64,000 nt of DNA from JBOGUF01 sp050696075 (lineage in GTDB: Bacteria; Chloroflexota; Chloroflexia; Thermomicrobiales; UBA6265), in the NCBI GenBank assembly GCA_050696075.1, contig JBOGUF010000055.1, forward strand, positions 62,001 to 126,000, written 5' to 3'. This document shows, one piece after another, positions 24,837 through 34,235 of the stretch (positions are counted from its first letter, which is position 1; the number at the start of each line of letters is the position of its first letter). The notes under the pieces were generated by a model. The model did not search any database. It was not told the DNA's origin and saw only the letters and a list, made by a program, of their open reading frames with translations. Both the position numbers and the translations under genes were made by a program.

Positions 24837-25817
24837 ATGGTTACACGGCGAACGTTGGTCAAGGGACTTGCCACGGCGCCGGTTCTCGGTTCGATCGCCA
24901 TGAGCGCGCCGCGCGCCGTGGCCCAAGACGACGCCGTCGGCGTCGGTTCGAAGAACTTCCCGGAGGCACTCGTAATCGGCGAGATGTACGCCCTCGCCCT
25001 CGAAAACGCCGGTCTCACCGTTGATCGCCGTCTCAACCTCGGCGGCACCGGCGTCGCCCACGAGGCGCTCCTGGCGGGTGACATCGACCTCTATCCCGAA
25101 TACACGGGCACCGGCCTGCTCGCCGTGCTCGGCGCTACCCTCGCCGACGTCGTGGGACCGGTGGCCTCGCCCACGGCGGGCGCATCGGCTTCGCCCGTCG
25201 CCACCGACGCCGTCGATGCCGTCTATAACTATGTCAACCAGCAGTACCAGGAGCAGTTCGGCCTCGTCTGGCTCGACCAATCTCCGATGAACAACTCCCA
25301 GGCCCTGGCCGTCACCCGCGACTTCGCCGACGAGTACGGCCTGACCACCATCTCACAGCTCGCCGAGTTGGCCGGCGACGAAGACATTGTCATCTCCGCC
25401 CCCTCCGACTTCGAAGAGCGGGACGACGGCCTGCTCGGTCTCCAAGCCGTCTACGGCGGCGGCTTCGAGAACGTCGAGGTCAACGGCGTCGACCCCGGCA
25501 TCAAGTACGTGGCGCTCACCGACGGCGACGCCAACGTCGTCCTCGCCTTCACCACCGACGCCGAGATCGCCTTCTTCGACCTCGTCGTCCTCGAAGACGA
25601 CCTCGGTCTCTGGCCGCCCTACCACGTCGCGCCGGTCGTCCGTCAGGACACCCTCGACGCCAACCCGCTCATCGGCGAGACGCTCAATACCCTCTCGCCC
25701 TTCCTCACGACCGAAGTAATGATTGATCTGAATGGCCTGGTCGTCGGCGAAGAGAAGCAGGACCCGGCGGACGTCGCCCGCCAGTTCCTGGTGGACCAGC
25801 AACTGATCAGTGAGTAG
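24837..25817 (+). CDS. Osmoprotectant ABC transporter substrate-binding protein (OsmF/OpuBC type)
   Basis: A 326-residue betaine-type binding protein. A twin-arginine-like signal (VTRRTLVKGLATAP) ends in SAPRAVAQ. VGSKNFPEALVIGEMYALAL and DIDLYPEYTGTGLLAVLG are the QAT family signatures around the quaternary-amine box. Residues 104-125 (DVVGPVASPTAGASASPVAT) are an unusual Ala/Ser/Pro insertion in an otherwise conserved loop. The ATG at 24837 lies 70 bases after the permease; the ATPase gene overlaps its stop. Confidence 0.92.
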   Translation: MVTRRTLVKGLATAPVLGSIAMSAPRAVAQDDAVGVGSKNFPEALVIGEMYALALENAGLTVDRRLNLGGTGVAHEALLAGDIDLYPEYTGTGLLAVLGATLADVVGPVASPTAGASASPVATDAVDAVYNYVNQQYQEQFGLVWLDQSPMNNSQALAVTRDFADEYGLTTISQLAELAGDEDIVISAPSDFEERDDGLLGLQAVYGGGFENVEVNGVDPGIKYVALTDGDANVVLAFTTDAEIAFFDLVVLEDDLGLWPPYHVAPVVRQDTLDANPLIGETLNTLSPFLTTEVMIDLNGLVVGEEKQDPADVARQFLVDQQLISE

Positions 25818-26832
25818 CACGCCAAGCGAACCGAACGGTACCGAGCGGCCGCGCCGGGGGAGTGAGATCCAATTCGAGCATGTCTCGAAGCACTACCCCG
25901 GCGCGGCCGCGCCCGCCGTCAACGACGTTACGCTCTCGGTTGAACCGGGCCGGATCGTCGTCTTGCTCGGCCCCTCCGGCTGCGGCAAGACGACGTTGCT
26001 CAAAATGGTCAACCGGCTCTACGAGCCGACCGGCGGTCATATTCTGATCGACGGCGTCGAAACGCATGTCCTCCCCGCCCCGGAACTGCGGCGGCGGATC
26101 GGCTACGTCATTCAACAAACCGGCCTCTTCCCGCACATGCGGATCGAAGAAAACGTCGCCGTCGTCCCCCGCTTGCTGCACTGGGACCAACCGCGCATCG
26201 ACCGCCGCATCGACGCGCTGCTCGACCTCGTCGGCCTGTCCCCGGCCAGCTATCGCCGCCGCTTCCCGACCCAACTTTCCGGCGGCGAACAGCAGCGCGT
26301 CGGTCTCGCCCGCGCCATGGCCGCCGACCCGACCACCATGTTGATGGACGAGCCATTCGGCGCCCTCGACGCCATCACCCGCGCCCGCCTTCAGGACGAG
26401 CTGATCCGCATCCACCACCGGCTCGGCCAAACGATTCTTTTCGTCACCCACGACATCGAAGAGGCAATTAAGCTCGCCGATCGGATCGCGGTCATGCGCC
26501 AGGGTGTTGTCGTCCAATACGACACCCCCCTGAAGATCGTCATGGAGCCTGCTGACAACTTCGTCTCCGAACTCGTCGGCGCCGACGACACGCTCCGCCG
26601 CCTCAGCCTCATTTCGGTCTGGAGCGTGGCCCGCCCTCTTAACGGCGTTCGGCCAGAACCGGAGATTTCCGCCACCAGCGACCTCCGCACCGCGCTCGGA
26701 CTGCTCTTGGAGAGCCGTGCCCCCGCGCTGACCGTCCTCGACAACGACGACAAGCCGGTCGGCTTGGTCGACCTCGAGGCGATCCAGTCCGCCTCCGGAC
26801 CTCAGTCCATCGGCGCCAAGGCCGCGCCATGA
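25810..26832 (+). CDS. Osmoprotectant ABC transporter ATPase (OpuBA/ProV type)
   Basis: A 340-residue ATPase. Walker A LLGPSGCGKTTLLKMVN, Q loop VIQQTGLFPHM, signature QLSGGEQQRVGLARAMAAD, Walker B TMLMDEPFGALD and switch His in FVTHDIEEAIKLADR are all intact. The C-terminus has a CBS-like segment (LLLESRAPALTVLDNDDKPVG) that in OpuA-type ATPases senses ionic strength, although only one CBS-like unit is evident. GTG start at 25810 overlaps the SBP stop; the stop overlaps the next permease start by 4 bases. Confidence 0.93.
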   Translation: MSSTPSEPNGTERPRRGSEIQFEHVSKHYPGAAAPAVNDVTLSVEPGRIVVLLGPSGCGKTTLLKMVNRLYEPTGGHILIDGVETHVLPAPELRRRIGYVIQQTGLFPHMRIEENVAVVPRLLHWDQPRIDRRIDALLDLVGLSPASYRRRFPTQLSGGEQQRVGLARAMAADPTTMLMDEPFGALDAITRARLQDELIRIHHRLGQTILFVTHDIEEAIKLADRIAVMRQGVVVQYDTPLKIVMEPADNFVSELVGADDTLRRLSLISVWSVARPLNGVRPEPEISATSDLRTALGLLLESRAPALTVLDNDDKPVGLVDLEAIQSASGPQSIGAKAAP

Positions 26833-27479
26833 ACCTTGATTACCTCACCGAGAACTGGCGGGAGATCTTGCGGCTTACTGTCGATCACGTCGAGTTGAGC
26901 GGCATCGCGATCCTGATCGCGCTGCTCATTGCCGCGCCGATCTCCGCCTTTGTCATCGCCGTGCGACCGGCCACCTTCCCCACCTTCGGCTTCCTCGGCG
27001 CCGTCTACACGATCCCCAGCCTGGCGCTGCTCGCCTTCCTGATCTCGATTCCGAACCTGGGCCTGGGGCGACGCTCGGCGATCGTCATGCTCGCCGCCTA
27101 CGCCCAGCTTGCGCTCGTGCGCAACATCGTCGCCGCCATGCGCGGCGTCGACCCCGCCGTCCTCGAGGCCGCCCGCGGCACCGGCATGACGAACTGGCAA
27201 GTCTTCCGCCGCGTCCGCCTGCCGCTCGCGCTGCCGATCCTGATCGCGGGCATCCGCATTGCGATGGTGTCGACGGTCAGCCTCGCCACCATCGCCGGCG
27301 TTGCGGGCGGCGGCGGGCTGGGCGAGGTGCTGTTCGACGGCATGTCGCGGCGGTACGCGTCGGAGATTCTGGCCGGCACGATCGCGATTACGGCCCTGGC
27401 GCTCGCAACCGATCTCATCCTCCGAATCGTCGAGCGGATGACACCGGCTGGACGGGCCGCGCGGGCCGTCCGCGGCTAG
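26829..27479 (+). CDS. Osmoprotectant ABC transporter permease (OpuBB type), second copy
   Basis: A 216-residue permease. YTIPSLALLAFLISIPNLGLG is the family motif, with LEAARGTGMTNWQVFRRVRL as the ATPase-contact loop and GVAGGGGLGEVLFDGM near the end. Translationally coupled to the ATPase through ATGA. With the first permease, binding protein and ATPase it completes a heteromeric importer, in permease-SBP-ATPase-permease order. Confidence 0.92.
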   Translation: MNLDYLTENWREILRLTVDHVELSGIAILIALLIAAPISAFVIAVRPATFPTFGFLGAVYTIPSLALLAFLISIPNLGLGRRSAIVMLAAYAQLALVRNIVAAMRGVDPAVLEAARGTGMTNWQVFRRVRLPLALPILIAGIRIAMVSTVSLATIAGVAGGGGLGEVLFDGMSRRYASEILAGTIAITALALATDLILRIVERMTPAGRAARAVRG

Positions 27480-27691
27480 GATCGGCAGAAGACACCATTT
27501 CCGCCGCCGAATCGTTACAATAGACGGGCGAACGCGTCGCGGTCCCTGGTCGCATCGTGTCGTCGGAACGCCGTCTTTCAACCAATACATGCCGTCCCGC
27601 TTGCTCGCGGGCGAGGTTGGTCCTCCAGTCAACGGAGATCGACCGAACTGACGACCGGTTACCTCGGTTGCGGGCGAAGGCACCGGGTCCT

Positions 27692-28582
27692 ATGGCGTCC
27701 GATCCACTCATCGCACCGCTCCAGCGCCTGGCCAAGCTGACGCCAATGGTGGCGGCGTTGATCATCGCGGGCGGCGTCACCGCCGCCCTCGCCTACGTTG
27801 TCCTCCCGGCGGCCGACCGCGAACCCGAACCCCAAGCGCCCCAAGGCACCGCCCTGGCCGCTCCCACCTTCGTGCTCCCCACGCCGACGACCGAGCCCCA
27901 AGCCACCGCCGTGCCGGACGACGCCCCGCCGACACCGACCGCGCGCCTCCTCCGCGACCTTGCCAACGTGGCTCAAGAAGAGGAACCTGAAGCGGAGTCC
28001 GACGCAACCGCCGAACCGACACCCACGCCGCGTGTCGTCCGTGCTCCAGAACCTGAGGCCACCGCCACGCCGACGCCAAACCGGACCGTGGTCGCGCTGG
28101 CGCCGTCCAACCCCAGCGGCAACCCGGCTCCGCCCCCGAGCGGCGGCGGCAACGCCGGCCCGCCGCCACAGGCGCCACCGCCGCCGACCTCGACCCCGAT
28201 ACCGCCCGCCGCGCCGACTAAAACGCCCGTGCCGTCGCCAACCGCGACCCGCGTCCCGCCGACCCCGACGCCGCTGCCCACCGCCACCAACACGCCGGTT
28301 CCGCCGCCGCCGAACACCCCGCGGCCCACCTCCACGCCCATTCCCACCGCGACGTCGACCGTGCTGCCGTCGCCGACGAGCAGTCCATTCCCAACCTCGA
28401 CCCCCGAGTCGACGCCGTCACCATCGCCGTCACCAACCGAGGACCCGGATGCCACCCGCACCCCTCGTCCAAGCCCGACCCCTGACTCGGACGAGACCCC
28501 CACGCCCAAACCCGACCCGACCGAGCCGCCCGACCTCACACCCACACCAGATACCGAGCCAACTATCGCTCCTCGCGACTGA
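27692..28582 (+). CDS. Thr/Pro-rich single-span membrane protein
   Basis: A 296-residue protein with a short cytosolic N-terminus (MASDPLIAPLQRLAKL), one membrane helix (VAALIIAGGVTAALAYVVL) and a long extracytoplasmic tail that is nearly all PTPTP-type repeat, with GNPAPPPSGGGNAGPPP in the middle. It looks like a cell-wall-spanning stalk or a highly O-glycosylated surface protein; no folded domain is evident. The ATG at 27692 is used; the frame is open to 27557. A TACAAT hexamer at 27516-27521 may be a -10 box. Probably monocistronic. Confidence 0.72.
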   Translation: MASDPLIAPLQRLAKLTPMVAALIIAGGVTAALAYVVLPAADREPEPQAPQGTALAAPTFVLPTPTTEPQATAVPDDAPPTPTARLLRDLANVAQEEEPEAESDATAEPTPTPRVVRAPEPEATATPTPNRTVVALAPSNPSGNPAPPPSGGGNAGPPPQAPPPPTSTPIPPAAPTKTPVPSPTATRVPPTPTPLPTATNTPVPPPPNTPRPTSTPIPTATSTVLPSPTSSPFPTSTPESTPSPSPSPTEDPDATRTPRPSPTPDSDETPTPKPDPTEPPDLTPTPDTEPTIAPRD

Positions 28583-28608
28583 GCCGATCCCGATCCTCGC
28601 TCTCGGCA

Positions 28609-29748
28609 CTAGCCGGCAACCAACGTCAACCCGCGGTGCGCTTCGTCCCGCGCAAGCGCCATCAATACCGCCTCAACCAGCCCGAACGACCCGGTCAGCA
28701 TCATGTCGCCGTGCGGCGCCGCCTCGTGATAGCCGAGTGGCCGCGCCAACGCCCGGTTCGGACCGGTCACCGCCACGAACCGAAACGGCCCCTCGCGTTG
28801 ATAAGCCGGATCAATCGCCGCCCCATGCCCGTCAAAGTCCCGCATGAAGGTCTCGTTATCGATCGCGCCGGCCCGTAGCCGTTCCACCAAATCCTCAATA
28901 ATCCCCGCGGTGATGCCGCCCGTGTGATGTTCGAAGAACCCATACAGCCGCCCGCCTTTGACCAGCGTGGCGAAGGTATGCATATTTCCGACGTTGACCA
29001 GAATCGCGCCGTCTGCCCACGCCGCCCGCGCAATCACCGGGTCACCTAACGCGCCGAGCACCGCCGCCGCACCCGTATCCATCAGGTACGCGCCGGGAAT
29101 GGCCTCGGCCACCGCCTGCATCCGGGTCATCCCCGTCGGCGGTTCGCGATAGGCCATCCGCGACAAATCACCGCCGTCGTCGAGCAATCCTTGCAAATAC
29201 TCGAAGCGCACCGCGTTGTTCCCCGAACCCGGCCGGTAGCCATGATCTTGCACCGCCACCGCCACCAATTCCGGTAACTCCACCCCAAACGGCGCAAGCG
29301 CGGCGGCGAGCCCCGCCCGATCGACGTCCATGAGATCGACCACGACCGCCCCCGGCGGCGCTCTCTCACGGATGCAGACGCCCATCTGTTCGACACGGGC
29401 CGGATCGTTGTGCAGCGTCCGCGCCGCGTCCGCGGTCGCCGTCACCGTTAGCCCGGCCGCCAGATGATCGGCCACCGCGCCGCTCGACGCCCCACCGCCC
29501 ATCAGTCGCCCCGCCAGGTGCAGCGGCCGACCCGCCGCCGTCACCCGCCGTATCCGCCCCGCGACAACCTGAGTCTGCGACGGCAGGACCAGCTTGATGC
29601 AGTTCTCCGGCGTGCGCGCGCTGTCGTAGAGGAGGATGTCCTGCGTTCCCGCCCCAACGTCGATGGCGAGAATGCGGAGCCGTTCGGCATCCGCGTCGTG
29701 CGTCTGGTCGTCGTGCGAATGATCGTGACCGTGGTCATGCGTCGGCAT
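28609..29748 (-). CDS. DUF1786 family protein with His-rich N-terminus
   Basis: A 379-residue protein matching the DUF1786 family, sometimes annotated as pyruvate-formate-lyase-activating-enzyme-like though without clear support. ILAIDVGAGTQDILLYDS is an actin/ASKHA-type phosphate loop and VKGGRLYGFFEHHTGGIT and TGAAAVLGALGDP are further conserved strings. Residues 3-18 (THDHGHDHSHDDQTHD) form a His/Asp cluster suited to zinc, nickel or cobalt binding. The ATG at 29748 follows GAGGACGCG. Function unknown; a metal-linked ATPase role is inference. Confidence 0.75.
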   Translation of the reverse strand: MPTHDHGHDHSHDDQTHDADAERLRILAIDVGAGTQDILLYDSARTPENCIKLVLPSQTQVVAGRIRRVTAAGRPLHLAGRLMGGGASSGAVADHLAAGLTVTATADAARTLHNDPARVEQMGVCIRERAPPGAVVVDLMDVDRAGLAAALAPFGVELPELVAVAVQDHGYRPGSGNNAVRFEYLQGLLDDGGDLSRMAYREPPTGMTRMQAVAEAIPGAYLMDTGAAAVLGALGDPVIARAAWADGAILVNVGNMHTFATLVKGGRLYGFFEHHTGGITAGIIEDLVERLRAGAIDNETFMRDFDGHGAAIDPAYQREGPFRFVAVTGPNRALARPLGYHEAAPHGDMMLTGSFGLVEAVLMALARDEAHRGLTLVAG

Positions 29749-29812
29749 CTGCGCGTCCTCGCTGCAATCGAATAGTACGCCGCGAAGCATGGAGGACACG
29801 CGCCGAACCGTC

Positions 29813-29845
29813 AAAAAACGCGGGGACGGTCGCGCTGGCCCCGCG
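29813..29845 (-). terminator. Intrinsic terminator
   Basis: On the minus strand CGCGGGG and CCCCGCG arms (29839-29845 and 29819-29825) with a 13-base loop are followed by six U's (29813-29818). It lies directly after the membrane-protein gene at 29911-30783 and before the DUF1786 start, and so separates the two transcripts. Confidence 0.85.
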
Positions 29846-29910
29846 ATGCGAGATTTTTCCTGACGGCGGAATGACGAAGAGAACGGTCGGCAAGATCGTT
29901 TGCCAACGCG

Positions 29911-30783
29911 CTATGGCTCAGCGTTGGACCGGACGGACGCGGCCACTTCGGGCGACGATTCTGTAGCGTCAGTCACACCTTTTTGCTCTTCGGCCGTTGC
30001 TTGCGCGTCCTCGTCCGAACTCGACTCCGCCGCGGTAGTCGGCTCGTCCCGCGCTGCTTCCGCCGGAACGAGCGCTGCCTCGGCATCTACAGGAGCTTCG
30101 TCCGACGCCTTATCCTCCGCCTCCACCGCATCCACGGCCGGTTCCTCACCGTCCTCACCGCCCTCGCCGCCCTCGCCCGGCGTCGATGCCGCCTCGACCA
30201 CCACCTCCGTGGGAATCGGTTCCAACGAGGCGCCGTTCAATCCGATCGCTACCGCCGGTTCCGCCGCTTCCGCCGGCTCCTCAGTCGCTACCACGGGCTC
30301 TACCGGCGTTGCCGGCTTCACTTCTTCCGCGGCCGGCGGTTCAGCCTCCGGCCGCGCGGCCGCAACCTCCACGCTCCGCGGCGCCGGCTGCGCCAACTGG
30401 CGCGCACGCTCCCGAGAACGACGATCAATCGGGAAGAGCTCGTTCGCCAGCATGCCGAAGCGGGCGGCTATGCCCCCAAAGACGACGAGGGTAACGGCCA
30501 GCACCATGCGTGCACCGCCCCCATTGTCGACCCCCGCGCCAATGCCGACGACGGCGGCCAAAATAATCGCCCCGCCACCGAGCATGATCGTCGACCCCGC
30601 CTTTTGGCAGGCCGCCGCCCAGCGTTCGACCGGCACGCGTTGGATAGAATAGATACCGGGCGCCTGGTCGCCATCCGACTCCGGCGCATCGGGACGCCGC
30701 AACCGCGGTGCGAGATCCCGCACCGCGATGCCGACCAGAACGATGAGCGCTCCGAGCCCAAATCCTACGACGACAAAATCCAC
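29911..30783 (-). CDS. Membrane protein with long acidic Ala/Glu-rich tail
   Basis: A 290-residue protein. It starts VDFVVVGFGLGALIVLVGIA, the first of three predicted membrane helices; the others are STIMLGGGAIILAAVVGIG and MVLAVTLVVFGGIAARFG. From residue about 120 a cytosolic tail rich in Ala, Glu, Pro and Val runs to the end with no fold evident. GTG at 30783 with GGGAG upstream gives this start; an in-frame ATG at 30858 adds a Cys/Arg-rich segment that looks non-coding. Function not recognised. Confidence 0.7.
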   Translation of the reverse strand: MDFVVVGFGLGALIVLVGIAVRDLAPRLRRPDAPESDGDQAPGIYSIQRVPVERWAAACQKAGSTIMLGGGAIILAAVVGIGAGVDNGGGARMVLAVTLVVFGGIAARFGMLANELFPIDRRSRERARQLAQPAPRSVEVAAARPEAEPPAAEEVKPATPVEPVVATEEPAEAAEPAVAIGLNGASLEPIPTEVVVEAASTPGEGGEGGEDGEEPAVDAVEAEDKASDEAPVDAEAALVPAEAARDEPTTAAESSSDEDAQATAEEQKGVTDATESSPEVAASVRSNAEP

Positions 30784-31050
30784 GCAGCGTCTCCCGAAGC
30801 CCCCGCCCCGTCTGTCGCGACACCGCGGACCATCACCCCGCACGAAGGTCATGCCCAAACGCGCCGATCGCCCCTTCCCCGATCGTCAACCGGCGCGCCG
30901 CTCCCAGCGGCCACTATCGCGGACCGGCCAATTGTACCCCGCGGCCGTTCTCTTCGTCGGCAATTCGGCACACGCGCCAACCACCACGCTCCCACTGAAG
31001 TACTATCCCGATCCGACGACGGCCCGCATTGAACTGCAAGGAGGACAGCG

Positions 31051-31971
31051 GTGGAGAGGACGCGACCGCTCAAGGTCGGCCTGTACATTCCCAACGGCGA
31101 CGGCATCATGGGCGGCGGCAACCACCGCTGGCCCGATGTGCGCGCCATCGCCCAACGCGCCGAGGGGGTCGGTTTCGACTCCGTTTGGGTCGCCGATCAT
31201 GTCCTTTTTCGCTTCCCGGACGAACCACCCCAAGGGCGCTGGGAATGCTGGACCCTCCTCGCTGCCCTTGCCGCCGCCACCGATCGCATCGAGATCGGCC
31301 CGCTGGTAAGCTGCATGAGCTTTCGCAACCCGGCCATGCTCGCCAAGATCGCCGAGACGGTCGACGAAATCAGCGGCGGCCGGCTCATCCTCGGCCTTGG
31401 CGCCGGCTGGCATGAACCGGAGTACACCGCCTATGGCTACCCCTTCGACCATCGGGTCAGCCGCTTCGAAGAAGGTCTCAAGATTGTCCACGGCCTACTC
31501 CGCAATGGACCCGTTACCTTCGCGGGCGCCTACGAACGCGCCGTCGATTGCGAGCTGCGCCCGCGCGGCCCGCGCCCGAACGGCATACCGCTCATGATCG
31601 GCTCCAACGGCGAGCGCATGCTGCGCCTCACCGCGACGTATGCAGACCTCTGGAACACCACTTGGGTCAGCGACGCCGCGCAACTCGCCTCCAAGCTCGC
31701 CGCGGTCGACGCCGCTTGCGAGGCGGTCGGACGCGACCCCGCGACTTTGGCCCGCACCGCCTGCGTCCTCGTCGACTTCCCGAATCGCGTCCGCCGCTTC
31801 AACTGGGCCAAGCCGGTTCCCCCGCCCCCGCGCGAACCGGAGGCGATCGCGGAGGTGCTGCGCGGCTTCGCGGAGGCCGGCATCAACCAAATCATGGTCT
31901 GGCCCGACCCCAGCACGCTGGCCGGCGTCGAAGCCATGGCGCCCGTCCTCGACCTGCTCGATCGCGGCTAA
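31051..31971 (+). CDS. LLM-class F420-dependent oxidoreductase
   Basis: A 306-residue luciferase-like enzyme. FDSVWVADHVLFRFPDEP, PLVSCMSFRNPAMLAKIAET, ILGLGAGWHEPEYTAYGYPF and IPLMIGSNGERMLRLTATYA mark the group. GINQIMVWPDPSTLAGVEAM is the usual end. The GTG start at 31051 is behind AAGGAGGACAGCG. Reaction and substrate unknown; it shares its overall pattern with the gene at 4965 but is not a close duplicate. Confidence 0.88.
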   Translation: MERTRPLKVGLYIPNGDGIMGGGNHRWPDVRAIAQRAEGVGFDSVWVADHVLFRFPDEPPQGRWECWTLLAALAAATDRIEIGPLVSCMSFRNPAMLAKIAETVDEISGGRLILGLGAGWHEPEYTAYGYPFDHRVSRFEEGLKIVHGLLRNGPVTFAGAYERAVDCELRPRGPRPNGIPLMIGSNGERMLRLTATYADLWNTTWVSDAAQLASKLAAVDAACEAVGRDPATLARTACVLVDFPNRVRRFNWAKPVPPPPREPEAIAEVLRGFAEAGINQIMVWPDPSTLAGVEAMAPVLDLLDRG

Positions 31972-32405
31972 CGTCGGTCCACGAATCAGCCCGGAGACAT
32001 CGCTGAGACAAATATTGCCAAACCCCTTGACAGGGTCAGGGTGTACGTTTACTATGTACGTACAGTCCCGAGGAGCCGAGCAGTAGCCGGACTCCCCACC
32101 GGGACGGCCAGAGGACGAGGGGGCATTGCGGGGTATCCCTTCGACACCAGGCCGTTGCGGGACAGGCCAGGAATCCACGTACGTTGCGGGGCGTTGCGTG
32201 GCGGAGCGGTCAGTCGCGGGGAAATGGCGACCCAAAGCTTGTCGGGACTTTTCCTTTTCCCTCATCTACTCCTCAACTCGCCCTCTTCGCCCACCTTCTA
32301 GTCACTCAGCGCGCGTTGCGCCGTACACCGCGCCCAATCCACCGCACTGTGCGATAGTACACGCCTCGGCTACTGAGGCTTGTTCACACTGCGGAGAAGA
32401 GCAGG
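31972..32405. other. Long leader/intergenic region, 434 bases
   Basis: Contains the strong promoter described at 32027-32055 and about 340 bases of leader before the dehydrogenase. The leader includes GTTGCGG-GGCGTTGCG short repeats near 32154-32200. I see no riboswitch consensus and no convincing small gene. Confidence 0.45.
32027..32055 (+). promoter_or_regulatory. Sigma-70-type promoter with palindromic operator-like overlap
   Basis: TTGACA (32027-32032), 17-base spacer, then TACTAT (32050-32055). GTACGT and GTACGTAC half-sites (32043-32048 and 32056-32063) bracket the -10 box, an arrangement typical of a repressor site. It drives the dehydrogenase at 32406 with a leader of about 340 bases. 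Confidence 0.65.
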
Positions 32406-33437
32406 ATGGCGGAAAAACCGAAGTACACGGTTGCGTTCACCTCCGATCGCTATACCCTCGATTGGGAATCGGACGCAATCGCGTCCCTCACCGACCTCGA
32501 TATCGACGTCCTCACCCGTAAATGCGCCACCGAAGACGAGATCGTCGAGCTCGCCCGCGATGCCGACGCCCTCGTCGTCTCCACGCGCCATCCGATCACC
32601 CGCTCCGTCCTGGAACAGCTCGGTCGTTGCCGGGTCGTCGGATCCTACGGCGTCGGTCTGGACCACCTCGACCTCCTCGCCGCCGCCGATCTCGGCGTCG
32701 TCGTCACCCACTACCCCCAATACTGCACCAACGAGGTTGCCGACCACGCCTTCTCGCTCATCCTGGCGCTCAACCGGCGCATCCACGAACTCGACCAAGA
32801 CCTGCGCAAGGGCGCCTGGAACCACGCCGGCACCCGCCAGATGCTGCGCGGCCCGGTCGCGCCGCTGCGCGAACAGACCCTCGGCATCGTCGGCCTGGGC
32901 CGCATCGGCACAAAGGTCGCCGAGCGTGCGCGCCCCTTCGGTCTGACCGTCATCGCCGCCGATCCGCAACTCGACGCCGAAACCGCAAAGGCCCGCGGCG
33001 CGGAACTCGTCACCTTCGACGAACTCCTCCAGCGATCCGACGTCATCACCATCCATTGCCCACTCGGGCCGCAAACTCAGGGACTCTTTGACGCTGCGGC
33101 GTTCGCCCGGATGAAGCCGACGGCCTTTCTCGTCAACACCGCCCGCGGCCCGATCGTCGACCTCGACGCCGCCATCGACGCCCTACAGCACTTCGCCGTC
33201 GCCGGAGCCGCCCTCGACGTCGTCTACCCGGAGCCGCTCCCGGCCGATTCGCCGCTCTACCAGCTCCCCAACGTCATCCTCACCCCGCACTCGGCCTACT
33301 ACTCCGAGCGCTCGGTCGAACTGGTCCGTTCCGAAACGCTGCATGACACCCTCAACGTCTTACGCGGCATCCGGCCACGCACCGTCGCCAATCCGGAAGT
33401 GCTCGACCGCGTCTCGCTCGCGCCGCCGGTCGAGTGA
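32406..33437 (+). CDS. CtBP-like D-isomer 2-hydroxyacid dehydrogenase
   Basis: A 343-residue NAD-dependent dehydrogenase. GIVGLGRIGTKVAERARPFG is the NAD loop, VNTARGPIVDLDAA and VVYPEPLPADSPL carry the catalytic Arg/Glu region, and LTPHSAYYSERSVEL the catalytic His; the AYYS ending is typical of the CtBP/phosphoglycerate-like subgroup rather than classical SerA. It reduces a 2-oxoacid or oxidises a D-2-hydroxyacid. No ACT domain. The start ATG at 32406 is behind GAGCAGG. Monocistronic. Confidence 0.9.
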   Translation: MAEKPKYTVAFTSDRYTLDWESDAIASLTDLDIDVLTRKCATEDEIVELARDADALVVSTRHPITRSVLEQLGRCRVVGSYGVGLDHLDLLAAADLGVVVTHYPQYCTNEVADHAFSLILALNRRIHELDQDLRKGAWNHAGTRQMLRGPVAPLREQTLGIVGLGRIGTKVAERARPFGLTVIAADPQLDAETAKARGAELVTFDELLQRSDVITIHCPLGPQTQGLFDAAAFARMKPTAFLVNTARGPIVDLDAAIDALQHFAVAGAALDVVYPEPLPADSPLYQLPNVILTPHSAYYSERSVELVRSETLHDTLNVLRGIRPRTVANPEVLDRVSLAPPVE

Positions 33438-33501
33438 CCGGGTAATCGTCACGCATTGGCAGGTTGGCAGGCGGGTCTATGAGCACGACAGCGAACGTCT
33501 C

Positions 33502-34188
33502 ATGATTCGCCCGCGCGGTCGAACTCGCGGCGAACCCGCCACGGCCTCATCGCCTCCGCCCGCGCCGGCCGAGGTCGACGCGGAGGCGTTGCACGACGAG
33601 CGCCTGATCCGCGCTGCCCAAGGCGGGGACCTGCCGTCCTTCAACGCCCTGGTCACCCGGCACGAGCGGCCGATCTACAACCTCTGCCTGCGCATGCTGC
33701 GCGATGTCGCCGCCGCCGAAGACGCAACCCAGGACACCTTCATCAAAGCCTGGTCGTCGCTCGATACCTTCCGCGGCGGCCTCGTTCGCCCCTGGCTGCT
33801 CAAAATCGCCACCAATCGCTGCTACGACCTGCTTCGGGCCAAAGGACGGCGCCCCGCCTCGTCACTCGACGCCGAGCCGTTCGAGTCCCAGCCGCAATGG
33901 ACCAGCCAGGTCGGCAGCGAGGACCCCGAGACCTTCGCAACGCGCGCCGAACTGGCAACCCACCTCGAGCGCGCGATTGCCGCGTTGCCCGACGACCAAC
34001 GATTGGTGATCCTGCTGTCTGACCTGCAGGGCCACGGCTACGAAGCGATCGCGGAAATCGCCGGCGTCCCCGTGGGCACGGTCAAGTCCCGCATCAGCCG
34101 TGCGCGAGCCCGCCTGCGCGATGCGTTGCGCGAAGACCCCGCCTGCCGGGAACTGTTCGAACGTTTTGGCCGTTTTTCTGAGGAGTGA
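33502..34188 (+). CDS. ECF-type RNA polymerase sigma factor
   Basis: A 228-residue sigma factor with an N-terminal Arg/Pro-rich lead, region 2 (FNALVTRHERPIYNLCLRML, EDATQDTFIKAWSSLDTF) and region 4 (LPDDQRLVILLSDLQGHGYE, VPVGTVKSRISRARARLRD). The start is uncertain: the ATG at 33502 has no good ribosome site and the frame is open to 33343. The stop is followed within 50 bases by the anti-sigma gene, the usual pairing. Confidence 0.92.
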   Translation: MIRPRGRTRGEPATASSPPPAPAEVDAEALHDERLIRAAQGGDLPSFNALVTRHERPIYNLCLRMLRDVAAAEDATQDTFIKAWSSLDTFRGGLVRPWLLKIATNRCYDLLRAKGRRPASSLDAEPFESQPQWTSQVGSEDPETFATRAELATHLERAIAALPDDQRLVILLSDLQGHGYEAIAEIAGVPVGTVKSRISRARARLRDALREDPACRELFERFGRFSEE

Positions 34189-34235
34189 AGTGGACGCCTC
34201 GGGGCGCATCGTCGCGCCGGGGCGGGACGCCGACT

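Noticed and set aside
28120..28560. Tandem-repeat locus in the Thr/Pro-rich gene
   Set aside because: The DNA is a codon-level reflection of PTP-rich protein, not a regular DNA repeat unit.
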